A DNA stretch of 11,150 nucleotides from Funneliformis mosseae (taxonomy: Eukaryota > Glomeromycota > Glomeromycetes > Glomerales > Glomeraceae), in assembly GCA_910592005.1 (NCBI GenBank), contig CAJVPP010003633.1:1-11150 (forward strand). The letters are read 5' to 3'. The notes beneath the pieces are model-generated. The model saw only the letters and a list, made by a program, of their open reading frames with translations. It was not told the origin of the DNA and searched no databases. Shown here one piece after another: positions 1-8,408 of this stretch. The translations under genes and the position numbers were made by a program. Within the stretch, counting starts at the first letter, position 1. Every line of letters starts with the position of its first letter.

Positions 1-77
<77 letters not shown>

Positions 78-203
78 AAAAAAAAAAAAAAAAGAAAGGG
101 AAAAGACGTGGAAAGAAAAGAAATAGAATTATAGAAGAAAAAAAAAAAAAAAAAAGAAACGTAATTTCAGCCAGTTAATTTAAGGCTTTTTTTTTTTTTT
201 TTT
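1..203. repeat. Homopolymer-rich low-complexity DNA
   Basis: Positions 1-75 are an unbroken A run. It is followed by a second A-rich block with scattered G up to about 155 (pure A at 138-155), and then by a 17-base T run at 187-203. No coding potential is visible. The tract lies downstream of the minus-strand poly(A)-binding protein gene. It could be the tail of a retroposed element, ordinary simple sequence, or a contig-edge artefact. The window alone cannot separate these. Confidence 0.9.
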
Positions 204-361
204 GATAATAAAGAATTCCATCAATAATTATCAAACCACTAATGCTATTGGTTAAAAAGTGATCTAATAAGGAGCGAAAGAAGCACGTCGTCCTCTAATG
301 ATGAATTAAATAAATAATGTGAAGTAGATATTGTCAATTAAATTTAGTAACAAATCATAAA

Positions 362-1315
362 TTACCTCGCACGGCTGCCTCTAAATGTGGGACTATAGTA
401 AGCACCATGTCCGTAATATCCACCACGCCAACTAGCGCGAGTGCCTCTTCCACTTCTTCCTCTAGTATTAGTATATCCTGGAATGTTTGTGCGTTTTGCC
501 GTAACCTAAAATTTAAAAATATAAATAAGAATTTTGTTTTAAAATATTAAATGAAATTACTAATGATGAAATACCTTAATTGCTCTTCCACGCAGTACTG
601 TGTTATCCAACAACATCGCGTTAGTTACTAAAGAAGGATCTGCAAATTCTACATAAGCATATCTGTGTAAAATGATACCAATTTAGAATTCTTATTTATT
701 AACAAAAAAAAAAATAAAACAATTTTCTGATCTTATTTACCCTTTTGGATGTCCACTCCATTTATCGCAAAGAATTGTAACACGATTTATTGTACCACAA
801 GACTGGAAATGATTCTGTAAGTCTTCCGGAGTAGCTGCATAATCTACCTATATAAATTCAAAGTATTAAAATAAAAATTCAAATAAAAATTTTCATTTAA
901 AATAAATAAATAATAACACACGTTTCCAACATAAATCGATCGTGCGTCGATTGCCTCCTTATCCTCTAAAAATTTATAAATAATGAATTGATTAAAAAAA
1001 CTTTATAGATTATAGATTTATTACTTCAATGGATTGTATGCTACCTTCTGAAGTAAGGTTCATCTCTTTCTCGACTTGAGCTTGCATTTCACGAAGTTTA
1101 GCTGCTTCTTCTTCCATTTCCTTTACCCGTTGTTTCATTGCCTCGATCTCCTTTGCCAAAGAGATAGTGTGAAATGTTCCATCTCGACAAATATTGAACA
1201 TAAACAATTAGAAATATTAAATTGGAATAACGTTTACCGCTTCAGCATCTTCAGTAACATCGCCCTCTTCATGATGACTATCGCTTTGGTCAATTTGGAC
1301 AGTTTCATCGGTCAT
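362..1315 (-). CDS. pab2: Nuclear poly(A)-binding protein, Pab2/PABPN1 type (six exons)
   Basis: Exons on the minus strand are 1315-1238, 1150-1045, 965-922, 847-741, 662-575 and 505-362. They join in frame to 188 residues plus a TAA stop at 364-362. The five introns are 87, 79, 74, 78 and 69 bp, all GT..AG. The start codon at 1315 has A at -3. Residues 1-26 are acidic. Residues 27-60 form a charged heptad-like coiled coil rich in Glu, Lys, Met and Gln. Residues 71-147 are one RRM with RNP2 IYVGNV (72-77) and RNP1 KGYAYVEF (111-118). The tail, about 148-188, is rich in Arg, Gly and Tyr, with RGRSGRG and WRGGYYGHG. This order (acidic, coiled coil, RRM, RG tail) is that of animal PABPN1 and fission-yeast Pab2. 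In that family the protein binds nuclear poly(A) tails, controls tail length and RNA decay, and is arginine-methylated in the tail. The length is close to the yeast protein. The exact function here is inferred from family membership. No AATAAA-type signal was found in the short 3' flank. Confidence 0.95.
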
Positions 1316-2000
1316 GGTTGAAAATTAATTCAAGATGAAAAGAAAGAAAAAGCTTTCATCCAAGAATTCCATAGAAGGTAGGGTTTGATTTAGATATGTT
1401 TATAAACTCATTCATGATTTGTAGAGATCACAAAGAATACCATGAGCAACGAGCGATAAGACCAAAACATGAAGAGGCCATCGTTTATTTGCTCATGGAC
1501 ATCCAATTTAACTTTATTCGCACTCGTGGTTGTTCACCAAAACCTTATTGTGAGACAGCAGGTGAAACAGCCAAAAAGTGCGAAATAAAAAAAACAAGGG
1601 TAGCAAAAAGCAAAGTGTTAAAAGACCCAAACCCAATAAAAAACATACCAAAGGTTATATACAAAGACAAGTATTTTTGCTTGATGTCGCTGGCTTATTT
1701 TTTTAAGTTCCTATTTTGTATATTTTTTCAAGTTTTTTTTCTTTGTTATTTTTTGACTTTTCTTTTTATTCTTTTACAATTACTTTTTTAAAACGACATC
1801 GAAGCATTTTTTGCTGAAAGGATCAAAAAACTACAAACCTGTATTGTCGAATCAATCTATTTGTACGATTCCTGTAAACTTTTTTGAAAAGTATAAACTA
1901 TGGGTTTCGAAAACGGAGTAGAATAATAGCAGTTTTTTTTTAAAAAATATTTACCAAAAAAAGTAGTTTTTTATATATTGATTGTTAGGATTACGTTATA
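1316..2000. other. Upstream region of the poly(A)-binding gene, no supported gene
   Basis: This is the 5' flank of the minus-strand pab2 gene and must hold its 5' UTR and promoter. Base composition is less AT-biased than in the following DNA, especially at 1400-1640, which suggests host rather than transposon sequence. A plus-strand open frame at 1396-1791 (131 codons) has no recognisable domain and ends in a Phe/Leu run created by T-rich DNA, so I do not call it a gene. No clear TATA box or other promoter element stands out. Confidence 0.5.
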
Positions 2001-2027
2001 CAGACGACCCTTTATAGTCACCCCTTG
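2001..2027 (+). repeat. Solo terminal-repeat fragment related to the MITE at 2642
   Basis: The sequence starts CAGACGACC just after a TA dinucleotide (1999-2000) and carries the core CTTTATAGTCACC. The left end of the MITE at 2642 has the same start (CAG) and the same core CTTTATAGTCAC in the same orientation. I found no matching inverted partner of its own in the window. It may be the left end of an older element whose right end was lost, or it may pair with the right end at 2899. Confidence 0.6.
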
Positions 2028-2640
2028 TATATCAAATTCCTTTTAATTTAATATAATGTAATCTGATAATCAGCTAATTATTAATAATTTATTATTTTAA
2101 AAAGATCTTTATAATTATTTATTAAATACATAAATAGTAATATAATGGTTATTTTAAATTTAAATACTAAATATTTGTTATTTAATAATAGAATTACAAG
2201 TTTATAATAAATTATAATAATTAAATTAGTAAAAACATATATATTATGATATAATTATTCTATTTATAAATAGTTTTTAAATTTTCTTACTTTACTTATT
2301 ATAATTTAATTTAATTATATTACTTTCTTATCTATAAAAATTTATTAGAATTCATAGTTAAAATTTATTTTAATTTAAAAAATTTAAAATCATACTAATT
2401 AAAAAATAAAATAAATTTTATATTAATAAAAAAATTAAAAATAATAAAATTATAACTATTAAATATTTTAAATAGAATTTTAATAATAATTATAATATTT
2501 AATATAAAATATTAAATTATAATTTTTATTAATTAAAATATATTTATTAAATAATATAATTTTAAATTCTTTAAAATTAAAAATAATATTTTATTTTTTT
2601 ATAATACTTTTTAATATATTTTAAAATAAATTAAACAAAT
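2028..2640. other. Extremely AT-rich spacer, nothing recognised
   Basis: About 600 bp of almost pure A and T with dense stops in all frames. I see no gene, hairpin or repeat beyond what such composition gives by chance. It lies between two similarly oriented terminal-repeat sequences, so it may be the decayed interior of a transposon. Confidence 0.7.
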
Positions 2641-2641
2641 A

Positions 2642-2899
2642 CAGTCGTCTTCCTTTATAGTCACATCCCTTGAAACCAAAAATAAAAAGTATGATTATAA
2701 TAAAAAGTTACTATATAAGAGGATTTTTATATTTTATTACTAAGTATTAGTTCTGAAAAGATGTAATTATAAAAATATTGTGATTATAAAGAGTTTTTTT
2801 TATATATTATTAATAGGTATTAGTTCATACGAAATGTATATTTATAATAAAGGATTTATATAATGTGATTGTACAGGGTGACTATAGAGAGAATGACTG
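2642..2899. mobile_element. Non-autonomous MITE with inverted repeats and TA flanks
   Basis: The left end reads CAGTCGTCTTCC followed by CTTTATAGTCAC (core at 2653-2664). The right end, read in reverse complement, starts CAGTCATTCTCT followed by CTATAGTCACC. They are imperfect inverted repeats of about 22-23 bp, and each is bordered by TA (2640-2641 and 2900-2901), as expected for a TA target-site duplication. A CAGT-type end with a TA target is typical of Tc1/mariner-superfamily elements, including pogo/Tigger. Family assignment is by resemblance only. The 258-bp interior has no coding capacity, so the element would need a transposase in trans. Motifs like the terminal core recur inside, for example TGTGATTATAAAG at 2779-2791. 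Confidence 0.75.
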
Positions 2900-2909
2900 T
2901 ATTATAAAA

Positions 2910-3075
2910 GATAAATTTAGTAAAATTATATTAAATATTATTAAAAAATTTACAAAATTAAGAAAAATTAAATTATATCAATATTAATAAAAATAACAAA
3001 ATTATATTAAAACTTCAAAAAAAATTAGTATAACTAAAAATTAACTATTTTGTAAAATTTAAAATAAGTTTAATT
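2910..3075. repeat. AT-rich dispersed repeat, copy A
   Basis: A stretch containing TTTAGTAAAATTATATTAAA, a short run AATATTATTAAAAAATTT and an ending close to TTTTGTAAAATTTAAAATAA follows the same order of words as 5003-5170. The two are diverged copies of one repeat about 165 bp long. It begins about 10 bp to the right of the MITE. Internally it is built from loosely repeated units of about 30 bp around the word AAAATTATATTAAA. No coding capacity is seen. Confidence 0.55.
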
Positions 3076-3599
3076 AAACAATTTTATTATATATATATTA
3101 ACCAATTCTTAATAAATTAAAAAATATATATTAATAATTATTTAGTATTATATTTAAATTTATATTATATTTATACTTAATAAATAATCTAAAATGTAAG
3201 TGAAAGGTTATAATTATTTAAATTTTATTATATTTATCTACCTATTTATTAATTAAATCAATGCTAATTAGTTTTTATAATTATATAAAAATCTAAATAA
3301 AATAAATACTAATGTAAATTTTTTAATTAAAATCATTTTGAATTTAACAATAGTTTTTGTTTTTTAGTAATATTATATTATTACATATGTTTTATATGAG
3401 TATTGATCCTTTTTCATGAAAATTATTAATTACTTTTAATTAAAATAAACTAATTTTATTTACATATTATTAAATATGTAAATTCTATTTACTTATTATT
3501 AAAATACACAAAGTTTAAATACTTTATTATTGAATATATAAATTTTGATCACTTTATAATAAAGTAATCATATTATTTACAATTATGTTAGTTTTAGAT
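3076..3599. other. AT-rich spacer with a degenerate hairpin repeat array
   Basis: Mostly featureless AT-rich DNA. At 3459-3570 there are four loosely repeated units of about 25-31 bp that start TTTACATATTATT, TTTACTTATTATT, TTAAATACTTTATTATT and TGATCACTTTATAAT. At least the first and last can fold on themselves (TTTACATAT pairs with ATATGTAAA; ACTTTAT pairs with ATAAAGT). No gene is visible. Confidence 0.45.
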
Positions 3600-5440
3600 T
3601 AATATTTAAGTTATAACTTTGTGAAGAGATACCAGGTGGAAGTTTAATTATAATATTATTATTAATATAAGATAAATGATTTTGGTTATTAGTACTAGAT
3701 AAATACTTTCAATTTTTGCTATAAAAAATAATCATTGGGGAATTAAGGTGATAAGGTGATTTAAAAGGTGCTATTATTAAAGTTTTTACATTTTTTAATA
3801 TATTAGCTTGACTTAAATTTTGAATATTTTGTGTTGTAAAAGCTTGAATCTGATTTTAAGCTATAGGAATTTGGATTTCTTGAATAATAGATATAGACAA
3901 ATCATTATTTGAATCTATAACATATATTTTTTGAATAAATAAATTTATTATATAAAAGAGATTAATAAATAAAATTTATCTATCGATTCCATTAAAATTA
4001 AAATTTAAATTTCTTAAATAATCATTAAATTCATATTCTTTAGAATCTGATTCTTGTGATATAAAAGGAATTAATAATTGTGTATTTAAAATGCGTTGAT
4101 CTTCACTAGTTTTATAATAATTTACTAAACTTTTATGAGATTGATATTCAGAAAATGATTGAAGATCAGAATCAGAAAGTCCATTATTCTTTAAAAGTTA
4201 TATTATAATATGACAATAAGAATGATTTGTAATTAATCTTTCATTATTAAGATTAATTCCAGTATTTAATGCAATATTTTTCTAAGTTTTATATAACCTA
4301 TAGGATTATTTTTAAACTAATAATCTTTTCGTAAATCTTAGAAAAATAACAAATTAGTAATAATTTTATAATAATTAATAATTATTAATATAAAAGTATT
4401 TAAAATATTTACCCTTTTGACTTTTACAAGTTTCATGAAATAAAAAATTTTGTGATATAATAGAATTAGATAATTTTAATAAAAATAAAAAAATATCTTT
4501 AACTGGTATATATTTATTATTAAATATATCTAAAAGTATAAGAATATATTGTAAATTTAGTTTTCCATATTTATTTATATAAAAAGCTTCACCTTGATTA
4601 TTTTTTTCTTTATACAATATAAGCTCCAATCCTTTATTTTGATAATATGTAAGATCTTTTCTATAAATTTGATATGCATCACACTATGTAAACTACATAG
4701 TAAGCATAGCCAAAAAGGACTCGCCTAGTAAGTGATTCATTAGTATTAATATTTATATATAAATGATCAAATATTTGTTTAATTTCTTTCTCAAATAAAC
4801 CATTAGATTTTTTAGGATCACCTAATCCTTTATCTTATTAAATTTTCATTTTTCTATCAAGTGTACGAAAAGCATGAAAAAACTTGTAATAATTCTAAAT
4901 TTTTATAGTTGAAGAATACTATGCTTTTTAAGATATCTATTTATTGTACTATAGCTAAAGTTGTTAGACAAAACCTAGGGATTTTGCAAGTTATCTAAAT
5001 AAAAAAAAGTAAAATTTGGTAAAATTATATTAAACCTTATTAAAAAATTTGTAAATTCTAAAAAAGATAAAACTATATCAAAGCTTATAAAAATGCGAAA
5101 CTATATCAAAACCTTAATAAAAATTTAGTAAAACTATAGTTTAAACATTTTGCCAAATCTAAAATAAATTTAGATATGCAATATTAACTGTAGCAATTAT
5201 GTACAGATTCAACTTTATAATTAGAACTATCTTCTTTTTTTAACTAAGTTATAAATTGATAAAGATAATCTTCAAGTTTATTTGCAGATTTAGTTAATTA
5301 TATAGCTTGCGATATATCACAACTTTTATTAAACCTTTCAATAACTTAAAGCTACTTTGTAGTATTTTTTCAGTATTTGAAACTAGCAATGCTTATTGTA
5401 ATTTATTAATTTCCTTCTGTGTTAGAAGTTGAAAGGCTTT
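3600..5440 (-). pseudogene. Broken Crypton-like tyrosine recombinase
   Basis: Pieces of one protein run in order on the minus strand, in shifting frames. Near 5290-5185 is an N-terminal helical core-binding-like segment (NKLEDYLYQFIT, stop, LKKEDSSNYK). Near 4950-4920 is STINRYLKKHS, near 4872-4844 FRTLDRKMK, and near 4733-4700 LTRRVLFGYAYY. From 4680 comes a stop-free block with KDLTYYQNKGLELILYKEKN, reaching 4375. Near 4306-4288 is PIGYIKL. At 4270-4125 are IALNTGINLNNE, NHSYCH, then NNGLSDSDLQSF and SHKSLVNYY. This matches the layout of the tyrosine-recombinase (phage-integrase) fold as found in Cryptons and in the related KIAA1958/DUF3504 proteins. The first catalytic Arg region is lost at a frameshift near 4690-4705. 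The H-x-x-R box reads HSYC without Arg. A low-complexity C-terminal tail continues to about 3600. A repeat copy interrupts the coding part at about 4965-5180. The relic is clearly dead. Family identity rests on motif order read by eye. Confidence 0.7.
5003..5170. repeat. AT-rich dispersed repeat, copy B, inserted in the recombinase relic
   Basis: This shares word order with 2910-3075: TGGTAAAATTATATTAAA, then CTTATTAAAAAATTTGTAAA, then an end near TTTTGCCAAATCTAAAATAA. Inside are two to three tandem units of about 31 bp around AACTATATCAAA. It lies between two pieces of recombinase coding sequence. Similar words flank it: TTGTACTATAGC near 4946-4959 and TTAACTGTAGCAA near 5186-5198. This could be a diverged target-site duplication. 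Confidence 0.55.
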
Positions 5441-6536
5441 TGTAAAGTTTATAATTTCTTTATAAAGTTTTTTGAAAAAGTAAAAGAATTTTAAAAACTT
5501 TATGAAAAAAACATGAAAAAAATAAGAAAAAAAAGTTTAAGTGATTAAAAATATTTATATAAAAAAGGATCAGTGCTTATATTATACATATTAAATAATC
5601 TTATTATCAGTTATATTTGAATAATAATTAATTTACATATATAGGATGCTATTATATCATATGATCTTCAATCACATAATAAAATAGTAATTTTAGTATA
5701 TAATTAATTATCATCTATAACATAATCGATAACAATTATATATTAATTTATATTTAAAATTTTAATAATTAAATGATAAAAAAATGATAAATTTATTGTA
5801 ATTTAAAAATTTTGAAAATATATTTAATTTTTAGTATTTAAAATAAAATAAAGTTTAATTTATATAATAAAGCTTCTAATTTTGCAAATAATTATCTAAT
5901 TTTATATAAAATTCAATAATTCTTACAATTTTAATAAAATGATATAATTTTATATAATTTTTATAATTTTAATTTATACATAATTTTCAATTTTTATAAG
6001 TTTAAATCTTATATGAAATTTTCAATTTTGCAATTTCAAATTTGAAATATAAATACTTAGCTAAAATATGAACTTTCTTTAAAAGACATTTTATATCATT
6101 TTATAAGTATTATGTAAGTATTTTATAAGGTTTTTTAACTTGTAAAATCTTTGTACAATTTGTAATTTAAATTTAAACAGCTTTTAAAATACTTTTGTAA
6201 ATGTGCTAAAAAAGATTTTTTTTTAAAAAAATTTTTTTGAAATTATTACAAGCATTTTAAAATGATTTGATAATAAAATTATATATAATAAATTGAAATT
6301 ATAAAAATATTGCAATGTGAATAATCTGAAAATGATTTAAAAAAAAAAAAATTCCAAAAATTGTAAAATGGTATAAAAATACCATTAAATTCTGACTAAA
6401 TAATTACAAATAAATATTATTTGCAATATTAAGTCTACTTAAACTAAGGACTTGCAAATTCTTAATTATTTTATTTGTTTATCTGACTTGATCATTTTTA
6501 GGATATTTACACTATATCTTATCTTATCATCACCTT
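5441..6536. other. AT-rich intergenic DNA, no gene seen
   Basis: More than 1 kb with stops in all frames. A 16-bp perfect palindrome centred on CAAATTTG lies at 6033-6048. A loose inverted pair (TTTGCAATATTAAGTC and GACTTGCAAATTC) lies near 6420-6460. Neither can be tied to a function. The stretch separates two minus-strand gene relics. Confidence 0.65.
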
Positions 6537-8043
6537 TCAATATGTGCTATAAATGAATGAAAAGACAGTATCTAATAAATTTTTAAGGATTTTAGAAAAA
6601 ATTTCGTCATTCTACATTGAACTATGAATGTATTTTAAATAAGTTACCAAATATTTTTTCACTATTGCTTCATTCACGTAATTAGTAATATCAGTCTTTT
6701 TAACTGAATTAATATCGTCAAAACTATAAATAAATAAATAAATAATAAAAGTATCAGATGATAGTATGATAATTTTCATTATTAATTTTTAAATAATTAT
6801 AAAAATATCTTTTATCCTTTATAAATTAACATATAAGAGCTGACATATTTTTATTTAAATTATTTCTAAATGAATCAAAGTACTTATGTGATTTTGATAT
6901 ATATGCTATTGATTTAACTAAATTGATAACATAATTTAGCTATATAGATTTGACAACAGATCGTAATGCAGAGGATAGTAAATTGCAGGTTCTTAAAAAT
7001 AAGCATTTCATTTTCATTAAAAAATCCTTATTTTCCTTAGCTATTGTTGTTTCACAAGTTCTCTTAAAATATATTATATTAAATTAATAAATATACTTAA
7101 AATAAAGCATTATAAGAATAAATAATAATACTTACATTATCAACATTTAATTTTATTTTCCTTTCAATCACTACTAGAAGTTCTTCTGGTAATACTTTGA
7201 CAATCTCTTTAAATTTGATCCATAAATTTGGATTTCTTTTAAAAGTTTTGATAAATATTTTGATGATCTGTTCAATCTTTAGCTTATTATTTACTATTAA
7301 AGAAGATATCTGCTGTTTATCATTATTACTTTTTAGTGAAGTATAAGCAGGACTTTTTGATATTCTTTGTTGATTATGAGCAGGACTTTTTGATATTTTT
7401 TGTTGGTTATGAATAAGACTCTTTAATATTCTTTATTGGTTATGAATAGAACTCTTTGATGTTCTTTATTAGTTATGAACAGAACTCTTTGATGTACTTT
7501 ATTAATTATAAATAGAATTTATTGATGTACTTTGTTGATTATAAATAAGATTCTTTTCTTGTAAATCTTTTTCCTCATTACTGTCTTGATTTGATCCTGA
7601 AGTATCATCAGACTCTTTTTGTTTTTTAGCTGCTTGATTATTTTGATTTAAAAGCTGTTATTCTATTATAAAATAATTTTAAAATTATATTTTAAGAATC
7701 TTAAAATTAAATATATATTTCTTTTTCTATTTATAAAAATATACTTATATCTTGAAGATGATCTTTTAGTTTTCTGAGTCTGTTTGAGTACTTCAATTTC
7801 AACTGTAACTACTTCTCTTTCATTTATTTTTTTGTTAAATTTGTCTACTAATTAAATAAGAAATAATTAAATATTTAATTATCAAAATATCATTTATTTA
7901 TAATAAATTATGTACAATTAGTTATCTTCTTCATCAGAACTATTGAATTTGTAAAGAGAAAAATTTCTTTTTTTAATATTATTAGCTATTTAATTAATTT
8001 TTAAAAGAAGAATTGTTATAAAAAAAATAAAAATAATTTTCAT
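6537..8043 (-). pseudogene. Unrecognised multi-exon gene relic with 11-residue repeats
   Basis: The start at 8043 gives MKIIFIFFITILLLKIN, a hydrophobic signal-like N-terminus, then an in-frame TAA, then a charged stretch with SSDEEDN. Exon-like pieces are about 8043-7916, 7847-7745, 7662-7136 and 7062-6537. The 7135-7063 intron (GTAAGT..AG) keeps the frame. The 7744-7663 intron has good GT and AG ends but does not keep frame as read. The 519-bp frame of the third piece holds KKQKESDDTSGSNQ, six 11-residue repeats like HNQQRISKSPA, then a helical segment (NPNLWIKFKEIVKVLPEELL). The last piece has CNLLSSALRSVVKSI and later DDINSVKKTDITNYVNEAIV, after a frameshift near 6763. Stops inside are mostly TAA or TAG at positions where repeat copies or context give Gln. 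I do not recognise the family. It could be a second gene of the transposon at 8409 or a host gene in decay. The splice calls are by eye. Confidence 0.5.
7343..7556 (-). repeat. 33-bp tandem repeat array, coding (11 residues per unit)
   Basis: There are six full units of exactly 33 bp at 7343, 7376, 7409, 7442, 7475 and 7508, plus part of a seventh. No indels occur between units. Read on the minus strand they encode variants of NQQRISKSPAH. Two Gln codons per unit are CAACAA in the better-kept copies, but TAATAA at two unit junctions and CAATAA at a third. Period and frame agree, so the array expanded while the region was a reading frame. Confidence 0.85.
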
Positions 8044-8408
8044 TGCCTTTTATTAAAAAAATCAAATCATTAAAAATATCAATTGTAATACATCATTATA
8101 TAATAATAAGAAAATTTTTCTAATTATATCACTACATAATAATGTTAAGAAAATTCTTCTAATTATATCATTATATAATAACGTTAAGAAAATTCTTCTA
8201 GTTACATCAATATATAATAATGTTAAAAAATTACAATCAATATAAGATAATTTACTTATTAATACATAATGATAATTATACTATTTTTAAATTATTTTGA
8301 TTTTAATATTAACTCAAACTTTAATTTTAAAAATAATTTCTTTCTTTTTTACATTTATTTTATCAATATTTTACAAACTTCTCTCATTTTTTTTTCTTTA
8401 CAAATATA
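8044..8408. promoter_or_regulatory. Shared intergenic region between two divergent relics
   Basis: These 365 bp separate the start of the minus-strand relic (8043) from the plus-strand open frame (8409). They hold a 39-bp tandem repeat (8092-8234). Just before the plus-strand start there is a pyrimidine-rich stretch (TTTCTTTCTTTTTTAC and CTCTCATTTTTTTTTC), which is common near fungal transcription starts. A bidirectional promoter is an inference from this layout. No TATA element can be singled out in DNA of this composition. Confidence 0.4.
8092..8234. repeat. 39-bp tandem repeat, about 3.7 copies
   Basis: Units start at 8092 (36 bp), 8128 (39 bp), 8167 (39 bp) and 8206 (partial). Each contains ATCA, then a TATAATAA-like word, then TTAAGAAAATTCTTCTA. 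The second part holds an imperfect palindrome (AAGAA/TTCTT with AA between). Iterated palindromic words upstream of a transposase gene can be transposase or regulator binding sites, as in the subterminal repeats of CACTA-type elements. That role is not shown here. Confidence 0.8.

Noticed and set aside
1010..1207. Minus-strand open frame of 65 codons
   Set aside because: It is exon 2 of the pab2 gene extended into both neighbouring introns. The true exon is 1150-1045.
1076..1321. Plus-strand open frame of 81 codons
   Set aside because: It is antisense to exons 1 and 2 of pab2 and has no domain of its own.
1396..1791. Plus-strand open frame of 131 codons upstream of the poly(A)-binding gene
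   Set aside because: No recognisable domain, and the last third is Phe/Leu from T-rich DNA. It lies in the promoter side of a divergent gene and has no supporting neighbour. A real first exon of a plus-strand gene cannot be excluded, but nothing in the sequence supports it.
4375..4629. 84-codon minus-strand frame as a separate small gene
   Set aside because: It has no true ATG start (TTG at 4629) and reads on upstream as recombinase sequence, so it is an interior piece of the broken recombinase.
1999..5000. AT-rich block as a mitochondrial fragment
   Set aside because: No rRNA, tRNA or respiratory-chain protein piece was recognised, and the readable parts are nuclear-type transposon genes.
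6033..6048. 16-bp perfect palindrome as an operator or binding site
   Set aside because: It stands alone in AT-rich DNA with no gene nearby. Palindromes of this kind are expected by chance at this composition.
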